Assembly (NCBI GenBank): GCA_012841145.1
Contig: DUVH01000008.1
Span: 1 to 60,830, forward strand
DNA from: Clostridiaceae bacterium
GTDB lineage: Bacteria; Bacillota; Clostridia; Saccharofermentanales; DTU023
Reading direction: 5' to 3'
Length of the DNA stretch: 60,830 nucleotides
This document shows, piece by piece, positions 8,084 through 16,571 of this stretch. The notes beneath the pieces are model-generated. The model did no database searches, was not told the DNA's origin, and worked only from the letters and a program-made list of their open reading frames with translations. The position numbers and the translations under genes are program-made. The stretch's first letter is position 1. Each line of letters begins with the position of its first letter.

Positions 8084-8734
8084 CTAAGTTTGGCTTGTTG
8101 GCGGCGGGAAATGATTTTCGTGTGCCGTCCTGTCCGATATATATCCGACCAATTTGGAAAAATCCTCTCGCGTATCGGCGTCCAATAAGCAGCCTCTGTC
8201 GTTGACTTCGACTTCAGCTATTTCGCCCTCGTAAGTTCGCCATAGTCCGCGAAGACCTCCTGGACCTTTAAACTCAAGTATATTATTGATGCATGTCGCG
8301 CTAATAAGCGGAGGATGCTTGCGTCGTCCGCCAACGGTAGGGAAAGTCACCTTTGATTTTTCACGCTCCATCGTCTCTCTTATCGCGACGAATGTCTCTG
8401 CATCAACTGCCGGCATATCTCCCGGAAGAAGAAAAAAGGCGTCACACGCACCAAGCGCGCGTACACCTATCTTGACGGAGGTGAACATGTCGGTTGTTGC
8501 AAAGTTCTCGTTGTAGGCAAAATTCAGTTTGTTCGTATAACTTGTCTTGCATAAAACTGCTTTTACTTCATTGGCGCCACGCCCAAGCACGACAGTAACA
8601 TTATGGGCACCTCCTGCCAAGAGAGATGTTACGGTATATTCAATTAATGTTTTATCCCCTATGCGCAAAAGGGGTTTGAATGCCCCCATTCTGCGTGACA
8701 TCCCGGCTGCGAGCACGAGGCCGTTAACAATCAT
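8084..8734 (-). CDS. MocA/YgfJ-like nucleotidyltransferase (molybdenum cofactor-type)
   Basis: A 216-residue NTP transferase of the MocA family, which attaches CMP or a related nucleotide to molybdopterin for molybdenum hydroxylases. The nucleotide-binding loop LVLAAGMSRRMGAFKPLL is intact, the metal-binding LLPGDMP is at mid-protein, and KHPPLISATCINNIL plus the GGLRG segment are family features. ATG 8734 has AAAGG upstream. The next upstream gene on the same strand (8916-9848) is a diverged relative fused to a DNA-binding domain. No molybdoenzyme is in the window. The gene 3' end abuts the group II intron remnant. Confidence 0.85.
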   Translation of the reverse strand: MIVNGLVLAAGMSRRMGAFKPLLRIGDKTLIEYTVTSLLAGGAHNVTVVLGRGANEVKAVLCKTSYTNKLNFAYNENFATTDMFTSVKIGVRALGACDAFFLLPGDMPAVDAETFVAIRETMEREKSKVTFPTVGGRRKHPPLISATCINNILEFKGPGGLRGLWRTYEGEIAEVEVNDRGCLLDADTREDFSKLVGYISDRTAHENHFPPPTSQT

Positions 8735-8915
8735 GCGCTTGAACCTTTATACCGTTGATTTTAAGTTGAAACATATAAATGGATCCCACCCTAACGAAAG
8801 CCGTTGTACAACAACACCGTAAAATCTTATTCAGTATAAGCCGGAGCAAAAAACTTGCCAAGTCCTTCCGCAGGGGAATACGGGATGATGGAATGAAACA
8901 GAAACAGTTTTGTTT

Positions 8916-9848
8916 CTAAGGCTCTAGCAGTCCCTTGTCCCTGAGCAGTTCTCGGAATAATTCTTTGCTCGTTTCAAGAACTTCCTCCTCATACTGCTGA
9001 AAGGCTTTCAAGAAAGCGATGCCTTTATCGGTCAGCGTACTGCCGCTTCCGGCTTTTCCGCCACGACGACGTATGATCACCTTATAACCAAGAGCGGTCT
9101 CCAACTTATTCAGGATATTCCACGCGTAGCTGAGAGACATGGCCATCATCTCGCTGGCTCCCAAGACGGAGCCTGTGACTCCCACGAGCAGGAGCAAGAG
9201 TTTCGTTCTGTCGTTAAAGAGCTCGCTCTCCCGCTCCATGCCAAAGCGCACAATTGGCTGCACAAATTCGTCGGATCGATTGGCAAAGTGGGCTCTCAAT
9301 TTCGCAGTCTCGTGCGAAGTGATCAGTATGCCTTCGTCGTCCACTTGAACGCGTGCGCGCACAGCCTCCATCTCTTTAAGAGCTCCGCGCAGTCCACTGT
9401 CGCCTTTGTAAGATAGAATTTGCGGAACAAGCTTGCTCTCGAGCACAACAGGATGTCCGTCGTTTTCCCTACAGACGGGAGAAACAATCGAGCTTTTCTC
9501 CTGGAGGAGGCGATGCAGTGTGCCGGGCAGGAACAAGGGGATTGTAGAGGGTGTAAAAACAATACGCTCACACTTATCCCTCAAGAAGTCCAAACCCATA
9601 CGAACGGATTCAAACATCTCGGTTTCGCGGTAATTTTTGTTGTGAAGAAACACAATGCCTTTTCCCGCTAAACGATACTTTACCTCTTCCGCTTCAAAAC
9701 CTGTTACTACAACGACAGGAAATAAACCGGCCTGCTGAAAAGTTTGAGCGATATGGTCTACGGCCGTCAATGAGCCGGGCAAAAGCTTAGGTCGCGTGGC
9801 TTCCGGTCCGGCGGCGGCAATAAGGCCTCCTGCTTTACTGATATGCAT
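8916..9848 (-). CDS. NTP transferase-like protein fused to a ModE-like winged-helix domain
   Basis: 310 residues in two parts. Residues 1 to about 195 resemble a MocA-type nucleotidyltransferase (VVVVTGFEAEEVKYRL, YRETEMFESVRMGLDFL, DGHPVVL, GDSGLRGAL). Its nucleotide loop is degraded: GLIAAAGPEATRPKLLPG lacks the S-x-R-M-G signature, so catalysis is doubtful. Residues about 215-310 are a LysR/ModE-type winged helix (LGASEMMAMSLSYAWNILNKLE, then GGKAGSGSTLTDKG). A regulator that senses a molybdopterin-related ligand is a reasonable inference. ATG 9848 has GGAGG at good spacing and is divergent from the lipoprotein at 9980. Confidence 0.8.
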   Translation of the reverse strand: MHISKAGGLIAAAGPEATRPKLLPGSLTAVDHIAQTFQQAGLFPVVVVTGFEAEEVKYRLAGKGIVFLHNKNYRETEMFESVRMGLDFLRDKCERIVFTPSTIPLFLPGTLHRLLQEKSSIVSPVCRENDGHPVVLESKLVPQILSYKGDSGLRGALKEMEAVRARVQVDDEGILITSHETAKLRAHFANRSDEFVQPIVRFGMERESELFNDRTKLLLLLVGVTGSVLGASEMMAMSLSYAWNILNKLETALGYKVIIRRRGGKAGSGSTLTDKGIAFLKAFQQYEEEVLETSKELFRELLRDKGLLEP

Positions 9849-9979
9849 GATTACCTCCGGATATAATATTGCTTTATATTAACTTAACATATTTCGTAAC
9901 CGACAGGCAGTTTTGTCGTCTTATTAGTTGAGGATCATTGAACGACTTTATGAGATGTTTTCTTCGGTAGGAGGTTCCT

Positions 9980-10660
9980 ATGAGCAAGTCAAGCAACAAA
10001 ACTATCTCAAAGAGGAATACCGCTCTGCTTTTGATCGCGATATTGCTGCCAATCTTGATCGTGTTGTCATCCTGTTCTTCTAACGATTCGGGAGAAACGG
10101 AATCCGCCCCTCAAGCGCCTAGCGCGTCTACAACACGTATTACTTTGCCCAAGTCAAGGTATACCGAACTGCCTGCACCTAGTGTTACGACAACGCGGAC
10201 CACTTTGCCGGACGATTTTTCATTCTCAATCACATGGGGCATCTATGGCGAGAGTTCTTACGACAGTCGCAGCGGGGAATTGGTAAAAACGAAAAATGCC
10301 ACGACGCCTTCTGACTACATAACGAAGCTGATCTTGACAGAGAACCAGAAGCTGACCATTTACAAACTCTTGACTGAAGACATTGATTTGTCCTTGTATC
10401 CTGCTTATTACGATCCCTTCAACGCCCCGAACACCGACATCTTTATTGCGAGTGATCCTTCGCAGACGATCCGCTTGTCATTCACGGCAAACGGGCACAC
10501 GAGATCTGTCGGTTGTGTTAATATCGCTGTCGCAGGAATGGAAGAATGTTACGAAAAGAAGGGCGAGGATTTATTGAAGGTTGCGCTTTCTATCAGCGAA
10601 TTACTTATGGATACCGAAGAATGGAAAACGTTACCGGAATATGAGTTTTTCTACGACTGA
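9980..10660 (+). CDS. Hypothetical lipoprotein
   Basis: 226 residues. A basic N-terminus and hydrophobic segment end in the lipobox LSSC (Cys about residue 32), so it should be anchored on the outer face of the membrane. Residues 45-80 are a Ser/Thr/Pro-rich linker containing a short internal repeat (STTRITLP and TTTRTTLP). The rest is a soluble domain with no motif I recognise. AGGAGG lies 8 nt before ATG 9980. It stands alone between divergent and convergent neighbours. Confidence 0.75.
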   Translation: MSKSSNKTISKRNTALLLIAILLPILIVLSSCSSNDSGETESAPQAPSASTTRITLPKSRYTELPAPSVTTTRTTLPDDFSFSITWGIYGESSYDSRSGELVKTKNATTPSDYITKLILTENQKLTIYKLLTEDIDLSLYPAYYDPFNAPNTDIFIASDPSQTIRLSFTANGHTRSVGCVNIAVAGMEECYEKKGEDLLKVALSISELLMDTEEWKTLPEYEFFYD

Positions 10661-10737
10661 AAAATGATGCTCACGGTAACGATCCTGTAAAAGGAATCGC
10701 TCCGGAGCATCAAGTCGTATGCTGTGTTTTTAATTGA

Positions 10738-11076
10738 TTAGAAGATAAGAACTTCGTAGCCGTCGTTCACATAGTCGAGCACCCCTGCGTGGTTGTACAT
10801 ATCGGAGAGAAAGCGAAGTCCCGCTTTCTCGTTGTCCTCATACACACCGAGTGTCTTTGAACACCCGAGGCAGACGCCCTGAATCGTCCCATCATTTTTG
10901 AGTCCGAGGTAGAGCGGATTCTTTTCCTCCTCCAATTCCTTGGGGAGCACGCACGACATGCCCTCCATGACAATTTTTACTTCGTGGCCGGCTTCTTTCA
11001 GCTGTTTCGCATTCATAAGCGAGTGCAAAAAGCACATTTTTTTGCCTTCCATCGTGTAGATCAAGAATTTTTTCAT
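10738..11076 (-). CDS. DsrE/DsrF-like family protein
   Basis: A small 112-residue cytoplasmic protein with the DsrE-type alpha/beta fold, a family linked to sulfur transfer and redox. Visible features are the opening strand KKFLIYTMEG, a long helix FLHSLMNAKQLKEAGHEVKI and a CLGC motif at mid-length where active-site cysteines of sulfur carriers can lie. ATG 11076 has GGAGAG upstream. It is a single-gene unit with no sulfur-pathway neighbours. Confidence 0.75.
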   Translation of the reverse strand: MKKFLIYTMEGKKMCFLHSLMNAKQLKEAGHEVKIVMEGMSCVLPKELEEEKNPLYLGLKNDGTIQGVCLGCSKTLGVYEDNEKAGLRFLSDMYNHAGVLDYVNDGYEVLIF

Positions 11077-11368
11077 GGCAGTAACTCTCCTTTATTGTGC
11101 CTGAAAGCAGATAGCATGATAATGATTTCTCTTCACAGGCATTCTAGCACAGCGCTTTGGCGGTCTACTGTTTGGGACAGACGTGTAACAAGGATGACGG
11201 TGCAGCCTAACGAGAATCAATGTGCAATGGTTTTAAAAGGTAGACGTGAGGGATTGATGAATAGAGGCTGATTATAAGACGTCATAATACAATCGTGATA
11301 TGATGAAAAAACGAGCCGGTTCGATCAGGTGTTTTACACACATTTTATTGTCATGATTTGAGGATTGT

Positions 11369-11746
11369 ATGGATTCATTAGAAGCTATCACGAAGAAAAT
11401 TCAATCTTTTTGCGAGGCACGAGATTGGGACAAATTTCATAGCCCCAAAGATTTGGCGATCGGGATAAGCACGGAGGCAAACGAGCTTTTGGATCTTTTT
11501 CGTTTCAAGACTGCTGAAGATATGGACAGGATGATGTCAGATGAAAAGAAGCGAAGTCTAATATCTGATGAGCTTGCGGATGTTTTCTATTTTCTGATTC
11601 GCTTTGCCCAAATGTATGATTTTGATTTGCTCGCTTCGCTGGAGAGAAAAATGACACTCAATGAGGAGAGGTATTCCGTCGAGAGGTCTCGCGGCAGTAA
11701 TGTCAAATACGATCAGTTTTTATGCGATTGTGAGGCAGGAGCATGA
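11369..11746 (+). CDS. MazG-like nucleotide pyrophosphohydrolase
   Basis: A 125-residue all-alpha NTP pyrophosphatase of the MazG/dCTPase (RS21-C6) group, which cleaves (d)NTPs to monophosphates. The metal-binding motifs are EANELLDLF (E-x-x-E/D type) and DELADVFYFL, and the C-terminal ERYSVERSRGSNVKY matches the KYP-x-EKAKGS-x-KY tail of this subgroup. ATG 11369 lies about 100 bp behind an AT-rich promoter-like stretch. The 3' end overlaps the next gene by 4 bp (ATGA), so the two are translationally coupled. That pairing suggests a joint role. Confidence 0.88.
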   Translation: MDSLEAITKKIQSFCEARDWDKFHSPKDLAIGISTEANELLDLFRFKTAEDMDRMMSDEKKRSLISDELADVFYFLIRFAQMYDFDLLASLERKMTLNEERYSVERSRGSNVKYDQFLCDCEAGA

Positions 11747-13668
11747 TACTATATCACGCAGAGCTGGGTGAGTTTAAGGACGACGTAGATAACAATCAGA
11801 TCGTTGACAGAATATTGGAGCAATTTCAGTATCATCTCGGATACACGCCCGGAAGGTCGGAACAACAGGCTTGGTCTAGCTCTCTGAAATATATGGAAAC
11901 AGCCGTTAGAAGAGCGGAGCTGCCCGATGATTGCGGGGTAATGATTGAGTTTAAACTCCCAACAACCAGTAGACGTGTCGATTTTATGGTAACTGGAAAG
12001 GACGTTGCGGGGAGAGACAATTACGTGTTGGTAGAGCTGAAGCAGTGGAGCGAGGCTGAAAAATCGGCTACCCCACGGTTAGTGAATACATTTCTTGGCG
12101 GAGGCTTTAGAGACGTTCCACACCCTTCTTATCAGGCGATGTCATACAATACTTTCCTAACTGAGTTTAACGAAGAGATCTACACCAGAAACATTATTGG
12201 CAGTGCTTGTGCCTATCTTCATAACTACCGTCAGAAAAGTCCTGAGCCACTTCTTGATGAACAATACGGTGATTTTATTCAACAAGCGCCATTGTTCTTC
12301 CAAGATGATACTGCGGAACTTCAAACGTATCTAAAGAGGTTTCTAAGTCAAGGGAATGGCATGAATATCTGCTATTTCATCGAAAACGGAAGACTTAAAC
12401 CCTCTAAAAAGTTAATTGAGAATGTGACTTCTCTTTTTAGGGGGAATGAGGCGTTCACATTGATAGACGATCAAGCCGTTGCATTTGAGAAGATTGTTCA
12501 CCAATGCTCATTACCGTCTCAACGAAAACGTGTCATCATCGTGGAAGGCGGTCCCGGTACCGGGAAATCGGTCGTCTCCATGAATGTCTTTGGCAAGTTA
12601 TTATCACAGGGCAAATATGTCAATTTTGTTGCACCCAACGCCGCATTCCGCACAGTTCTTGTTGAGAAACTCTATCAAGATAAGGCAGAAAAAAGAGCTT
12701 ATCTGGAGCAACTTGTGGGTGGGTCATCGTCTTTTCATGATGTTCCGCGTGGCCTTTTTGATGTCCTAATCGTCGACGAGGCGCACCGTCTAAAGGACGG
12801 GACTGCCTACATGTACAGAGGCGAAAATCAGGTCGAGGATATCATTAACGCTGCAAAGGTGGCAGTTTTCTTTATAGATGATGGACAGCAAATACGCAGG
12901 GAAGACCTAGGGAGTGTTTCCTCTATTAATGATGCCGCGAAACGATTCGGAGCTCTCGTTTCACACATGACCTTAACGGCCCAGTTTCGATGCAGTGGAG
13001 CTGAAGGTTATGTGAACTGGATCACGGATGTTCTGCAGTTAGAGCAGACGGGCAATGAAGAAGGTTGGGATGAGGGAGACTTCGATTTTAGAATACTTGA
13101 TACGCCTCAACAGGTCTACGAAATGATTCGTCGGCATCAACATAAAGGATCCGATGCGCGCATGCTTGCCGGTTATGCATGGCCTTGGACAAGCGCAGGC
13201 AACAATGATGCACAAGTGAATGATGTTTGCATCGATGAGCATAATTTCTCGATGCCATGGAATTCGAGAACGAAGTCGTCACTTTGGGCTATAAGACCGG
13301 AAGGAAAAGAGCAAGTAGGCTGTATTCACACATCGCAGGGATTGGAATTTGATTACGTGGGGGTTCTATTCGGTAACGATATTACCTTTGATCCATTGAC
13401 GGGAAGGGTTGAGGGAGTTTACGAAGAGTATTACGACAGAACCGGTAAATCCGGTCTGCGAGATAAGCCGGAAGAATTAACTCTCTACATCAAAAGCATC
13501 TATAAAATACTCTGTTCGCGCGGGATGAAAGGTTGTTACGTTTTTGTGAGAGATGAGAAATTGAAGCGATACATGAAACAACGCTTATTTGCCGCTGAGA
13601 ACAGGCAATACGATATGAGACATCTCCACGATACATATACGCAAGTGGCAGATCGCAATGACTACTGA
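11743..13668 (+). CDS. DUF2075-type nuclease-helicase (Schlafen-like AAA ATPase)
   Basis: 641 residues. The N-terminal region shows a PD-(D/E)XK-like nuclease pattern (Asp80, then Glu98-Leu-Lys100 in VLVELKQW). The C-terminal half is a superfamily I-like ATPase of the DUF2075 type: Walker A GGPGTGKS at 269-276, Walker B with DEAH at 345-348, a TLTAQFRCSG segment, and a late IHTSQGLEFDYVGVLFG motif. It overlaps the MazG gene by 4 bp. Such nuclease-helicases are often found in defence loci, and the MazG partner could deplete nucleotides, but defence is inference. The stop overlaps the convergent small gene by 7 bp. Confidence 0.88.
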   Translation: MILYHAELGEFKDDVDNNQIVDRILEQFQYHLGYTPGRSEQQAWSSSLKYMETAVRRAELPDDCGVMIEFKLPTTSRRVDFMVTGKDVAGRDNYVLVELKQWSEAEKSATPRLVNTFLGGGFRDVPHPSYQAMSYNTFLTEFNEEIYTRNIIGSACAYLHNYRQKSPEPLLDEQYGDFIQQAPLFFQDDTAELQTYLKRFLSQGNGMNICYFIENGRLKPSKKLIENVTSLFRGNEAFTLIDDQAVAFEKIVHQCSLPSQRKRVIIVEGGPGTGKSVVSMNVFGKLLSQGKYVNFVAPNAAFRTVLVEKLYQDKAEKRAYLEQLVGGSSSFHDVPRGLFDVLIVDEAHRLKDGTAYMYRGENQVEDIINAAKVAVFFIDDGQQIRREDLGSVSSINDAAKRFGALVSHMTLTAQFRCSGAEGYVNWITDVLQLEQTGNEEGWDEGDFDFRILDTPQQVYEMIRRHQHKGSDARMLAGYAWPWTSAGNNDAQVNDVCIDEHNFSMPWNSRTKSSLWAIRPEGKEQVGCIHTSQGLEFDYVGVLFGNDITFDPLTGRVEGVYEEYYDRTGKSGLRDKPEELTLYIKSIYKILCSRGMKGCYVFVRDEKLKRYMKQRLFAAENRQYDMRHLHDTYTQVADRNDY

Positions 13669-13859
13669 TCTTCACCCTTCTCGCTCGAGTTTTTAGCGTC
13701 AAAGGCGGAACCTAAAGCTATCCCCATACCTATACCGATGGGGAGCCACATGCCGATGTTGTTTAACGCTACTCCAAGGGCTACGCCAAGCCCTGCGCCA
13801 ATGGCAATGCCGATGCTGATCCCCGCTCCTGAAGAGTTCTGTTTCTTATTGTCGTTCAT
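13662..13859 (-). CDS. Small glycine-zipper membrane protein
   Basis: 65 residues. After a short polar N-terminus the protein is a glycine-rich hydrophobic stretch (ISIGIAIGAGLGVALGVALN, then IGMWLPIGIGMGIALGSAF) with G-x-x-x-G spacing typical of packed transmembrane helices, and it ends with a charged tail. GGAGATC lies just upstream of ATG 13859. It is convergent with the nuclease-helicase, overlapping by 7 bp. Function unknown. A plus-strand frame over it is a shadow. Confidence 0.7.
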   Translation of the reverse strand: MNDNKKQNSSGAGISIGIAIGAGLGVALGVALNNIGMWLPIGIGMGIALGSAFDAKNSSEKGEDQ

Positions 13860-13997
13860 CGTGATTAGATCTCCTTGTGCCCATTTTTCTACCGTTATGA
13901 TCTATCGCATTCTTTGCAAAAGTCTCTAAATCGTTCTCTAAACTCATTATAACCGGGTGAAACGCTTAAAATGTGCAGCTGGAAAAATACGAGTTTT

Positions 13998-14541
13998 GCT
14001 CAGACGTAAAATACAAAAATTCGGAATTAATTGAAAAAGTGTACACGGGTGTGGGGCGCTCGGCGAGGCCTGCTGCTGCCGAGTACAATAATTCGAAATT
14101 AACTGAAAATTTGCACATGGGTGTGGGGTGCTCGGAGAGACCGCCCACTGCTGAGTGCAAAAATTCGAAATTAACTGAAAAATTGCACATGGGTGTGGGG
14201 CGCTCGGAGATACCAGCCGCTGCCGAGTACAAAAATTCGAAATTAACTGAAAAATTGTACACGGGTGGGGGTGCTCGGAGAGACCGCTCGCTGCCGGGTA
14301 CAAAAAATCGATATTAACTGAAAAATTGCACACGGGTGTGGGGTGCTCGGAGAGACCGCCCACTGCTGAGTGCAAAAATTCGAAATTAACTGAAAAATTG
14401 TACACGGGTGGGGGTGCTCGGAGAGACCGCCCGCTGCCGGGTACAAAAAATCGATATTAACTGAAAAATTGCACACGGGTGTCGAGGGTAAACAAAAATT
14501 CGAAATTAATTGAAAAATTGTACATGGGTGTGGGGCGTTAG
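13998..14541. repeat. 72-bp tandem repeat array, about 7.5 copies
   Basis: Units of 71-72 bp run back to back. Each has an AT-rich part (AAAAATTCGAAATTAACTG, then AAAAATT) flanked by GTRC and GYAC, a GGGTGTGGGG part, and a GCTCGG...CCGAG-type arm that could fold. Because 72 is a multiple of three, several frames stay open on both strands and encode 24-residue repeats (for example CNFSVNFEFLHSAVGGLSE on the minus strand), but none has a convincing start. The last unit is cut near 14541. The array fills the gene-free stretch 13860-14560. Confidence 0.88.
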
Positions 14542-14565
14542 GGGAAATAGCGTGATGACTAGGGG

Positions 14566-14619
14566 GCTATCTCATTATCGCTTCAGCTGTCACTTCTAAT
14601 GAATGGTTTTGAGATAGCC
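14566..14619 (-). terminator. Long inverted repeat behind the small lipoprotein gene
   Basis: GGGCTATCTCA pairs with TGAGATAGCCC across a loop of about 30 nt. It lies 10 bp past the stop of the minus-strand lipoprotein gene and is probably its terminator. The T-run is weak, so this is uncertain. The TCTCA...TGAGA arms resemble hairpins at 18785, 35861 and 37798. Confidence 0.45.
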
Positions 14620-14628
14620 CTGTTCCTT

Positions 14629-14871
14629 TTATTTGCTCTTGCCGAGAGTCGCTTCAACGATGGCGAGGCAATCGTCGCATAACCAGTCTGAATCGCCGTA
14701 AGGATAAAACACATGTATTCTGTCGCCGATCGGAACGTTGCCTCGGCCAACTCCCGCATATCGGTACTGTGTGGTCGCTTTTTTATCGCATACTCTGCAT
14801 TTTTCGCCGCTGCAGGCAATGAGTAGAAGAGCGAGGGTTAAAATAAGAATTATCGTAATCGTTCGTTTCAT
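14629..14871 (-). CDS. Small lipoprotein with paired Cys motifs
   Basis: 80 residues. The signal segment TITIILILTLALLLIAC ends in a lipobox (L-I-A-C, Cys about residue 20). The mature part carries CRVC and CDDC pairs that could bind zinc or form a disulfide. It precedes a run of minus-strand genes encoding zinc-ribbon membrane proteins. AGGAGAATTAG precedes ATG 14871. The overlapping frame 14583-14819 is a shadow. Function unknown. Confidence 0.7.
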   Translation of the reverse strand: MKRTITIILILTLALLLIACSGEKCRVCDKKATTQYRYAGVGRGNVPIGDRIHVFYPYGDSDWLCDDCLAIVEATLGKSK

Positions 14872-14993
14872 TTCTAATTCTCCTGTTGAGCTAATGTTGT
14901 GATGTTGTGAGTTGCGATTTTCGGATATCCGGCCGGATGTTGCGGAAACAACTCCAGCCGGATGCCCTTGTCGAAGCCTTGATCATACAGATC

Positions 14994-15121
14994 AGCCTGG
15001 CGTCTTTAAAATCGCCTTTTTCTTCGTTAACCGTTCAGTCTGGCGTCTTTAAATTCGCCTTTTTCTTCGTTAACCGTTCAGCCTAGCGTCTTAAAAATCG
15101 CCCCTGTCTTCATTTACGGTG
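14994..15121. repeat. Triplicated gene 3' end, 43-bp period
   Basis: Three units begin at 14994, 15037 and 15080. The rightmost contains the last codons and TAA of the minus-strand TPR-like gene. The other two lie downstream of the stop and repeat it with few changes, but the stop triplet reads AAA there. The period is not a multiple of three. Confidence 0.88.
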
Positions 15122-16554
15122 ATGACGTCTTCGCCGCCGGGCGTTGTTACGGATCTCAGGGTAAGCGTGTAGATGTAATTGGCCTTTAGCGTAAAGATAT
15201 CGCTGGTGTCGCTGGCCAGTAATCCTTGATAGACGCCTTCATCTCCGAACATATCAGTCTCGCCGAACCATGGGCCGAAGCTGTAGGCCGCTTTGATTTT
15301 GTAATCATCTGGCGGAATCTTGATCTGTGCCTGATCTCCGGCATTGATAAAGACGCAGGAGACGAGCGTGCCGTCCGACGTGTAGATCTTGACATATGTT
15401 TTGCTACCATCGCTCTTTGGCGGAACAATCTTGAGCGTACAGCATGTTCCCGTGTAGTCATCGTTTCGATATACTTCTCCCGTGCGCGGGTTAGCGACGG
15501 TGCAGTCGGAGGAGAGCGTCGGGGAATCTTGAAAGTCTCCGAGTTCCTTGAAGATCTTGTAGGCGTCATAATTCTTGCCCGCTGTCAGCAGTTCCTGGGC
15601 GGCTAGGTAATCGCCCATGTTGTCGCACTCGCTGATCAGCTCGTCTCTTTCCGGAATGATCGCGGAGTCAAGCGGGAGAAGCAATTCCTTGGCGGCAACA
15701 TAGTCACCGGATTCCATGAGTAATTTTGCTTCGGCGTAATCTACTTGTGCACTGCTCTGTACTGCGAGCTGACTTGCATCCCGGTAATCCCCGGCGCTTT
15801 TGAATAAGGTTTCGGCCTCTTCATAATTGCCCGCATCGAACAAGGCTAACGCTTTCTCGTAGTTCAAGACCTTTTGGCACTTGGCCGCGAGCGCGGAGGA
15901 ATCTTTGAAATTTCCGAGTTCTTCGAATGCATTGATCGCCTCATTGTAGCGACCTGTATTCATTTTTTTGACGGCGCTTTCATACTCCAATCCTTGTTTG
16001 GCAAGCTTAGACTTGTCTTTTGAATCATTAAAGTCCTTTAGTTCTTCAAAAATCTCCAACGCTTCCTCGTATTCGCCTTTTTCCAGCAAGGTCGCTCCTT
16101 CGTCGTAGCGCACCTGTTTTTTCTTGTTACTCAAGGAAATCGGTATCAAGACAGCCGCCAAGATGACGACAAGTGCGATCGCGGCGATCAGAAGAATCTT
16201 CATAGTCTTCTTCTTTTTCTTCGGAGCGGGCGGCGCCGGATAATCCTCATAACGAGGCGCCTGCGATCTCGCCATTTCGTTATAAGGTTGCACCTGTGGT
16301 GTCACGGGTGGAGTTTCCGTTTTATAAGTGTCCGGGGGGGAGACCTCTTTTTGTACGGACTCTGTTTCCGGCGCCGCTGCTTCAGGTTTAGCGAAAATGG
16401 GTGCAGCAGACCTGATGTGGCTATTTGTACCATTTGCCTTGACTTCGCTCGCTTCCGGAGCTTGGTCGGGTTGTATGTCTTCTATATCTGTGCCGCAAAA
16501 AGGGCAAAACTGTGAATCTTGCGGTAAGGACATCCCGCACTTATGACAAAACAT
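15091..16554 (-). CDS. Zinc-ribbon membrane protein with TPR-like repeats
   Basis: 487 residues. An N-terminal zinc ribbon (FCHKCGMSLP...FCPFCG, residues 2-20) is followed by a Pro/Glu-rich linker and one transmembrane helix near residues 118-140 (KILLIAAIALVVILAAVLIP). A run of about five degenerate repeats follows, of the form G-x-Y-x-E-A-x-x-x-F-E-x-L-x-D-F-x-D-S, about 35-40 residues each. The C-terminal 110 residues form a probable beta domain (CTLKIVPPKSDG...TLTLRSV). The zinc ribbon should be cytoplasmic and the repeats outside. It follows the next membrane gene by 17 bp, so the two are probably co-transcribed. Its last codons are triplicated downstream. Confidence 0.8.
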   Translation of the reverse strand: MFCHKCGMSLPQDSQFCPFCGTDIEDIQPDQAPEASEVKANGTNSHIRSAAPIFAKPEAAAPETESVQKEVSPPDTYKTETPPVTPQVQPYNEMARSQAPRYEDYPAPPAPKKKKKTMKILLIAAIALVVILAAVLIPISLSNKKKQVRYDEGATLLEKGEYEEALEIFEELKDFNDSKDKSKLAKQGLEYESAVKKMNTGRYNEAINAFEELGNFKDSSALAAKCQKVLNYEKALALFDAGNYEEAETLFKSAGDYRDASQLAVQSSAQVDYAEAKLLMESGDYVAAKELLLPLDSAIIPERDELISECDNMGDYLAAQELLTAGKNYDAYKIFKELGDFQDSPTLSSDCTVANPRTGEVYRNDDYTGTCCTLKIVPPKSDGSKTYVKIYTSDGTLVSCVFINAGDQAQIKIPPDDYKIKAAYSFGPWFGETDMFGDEGVYQGLLASDTSDIFTLKANYIYTLTLRSVTTPGGEDVITVNEDRGDF

Positions 16555-16571
16555 TTCGAAAACCTCCTTTT

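Noticed and set aside
8894-8919. AGAAAC...GTTTCT hairpin at the end of the MocA-ModE fusion gene
   Set aside because: Weak, without GC pairs and overlapping the stop codon. Not enough to call a terminator.
13947-14476. Several open frames (up to 152 codons on the minus strand, 114 on the plus strand) across the 72-bp array
   Set aside because: The repeat length is a multiple of three, so frames stay open by chance in several phases on both strands. None has a ribosome binding site or a non-repeat domain. Kept only as a possibility in the repeat finding.
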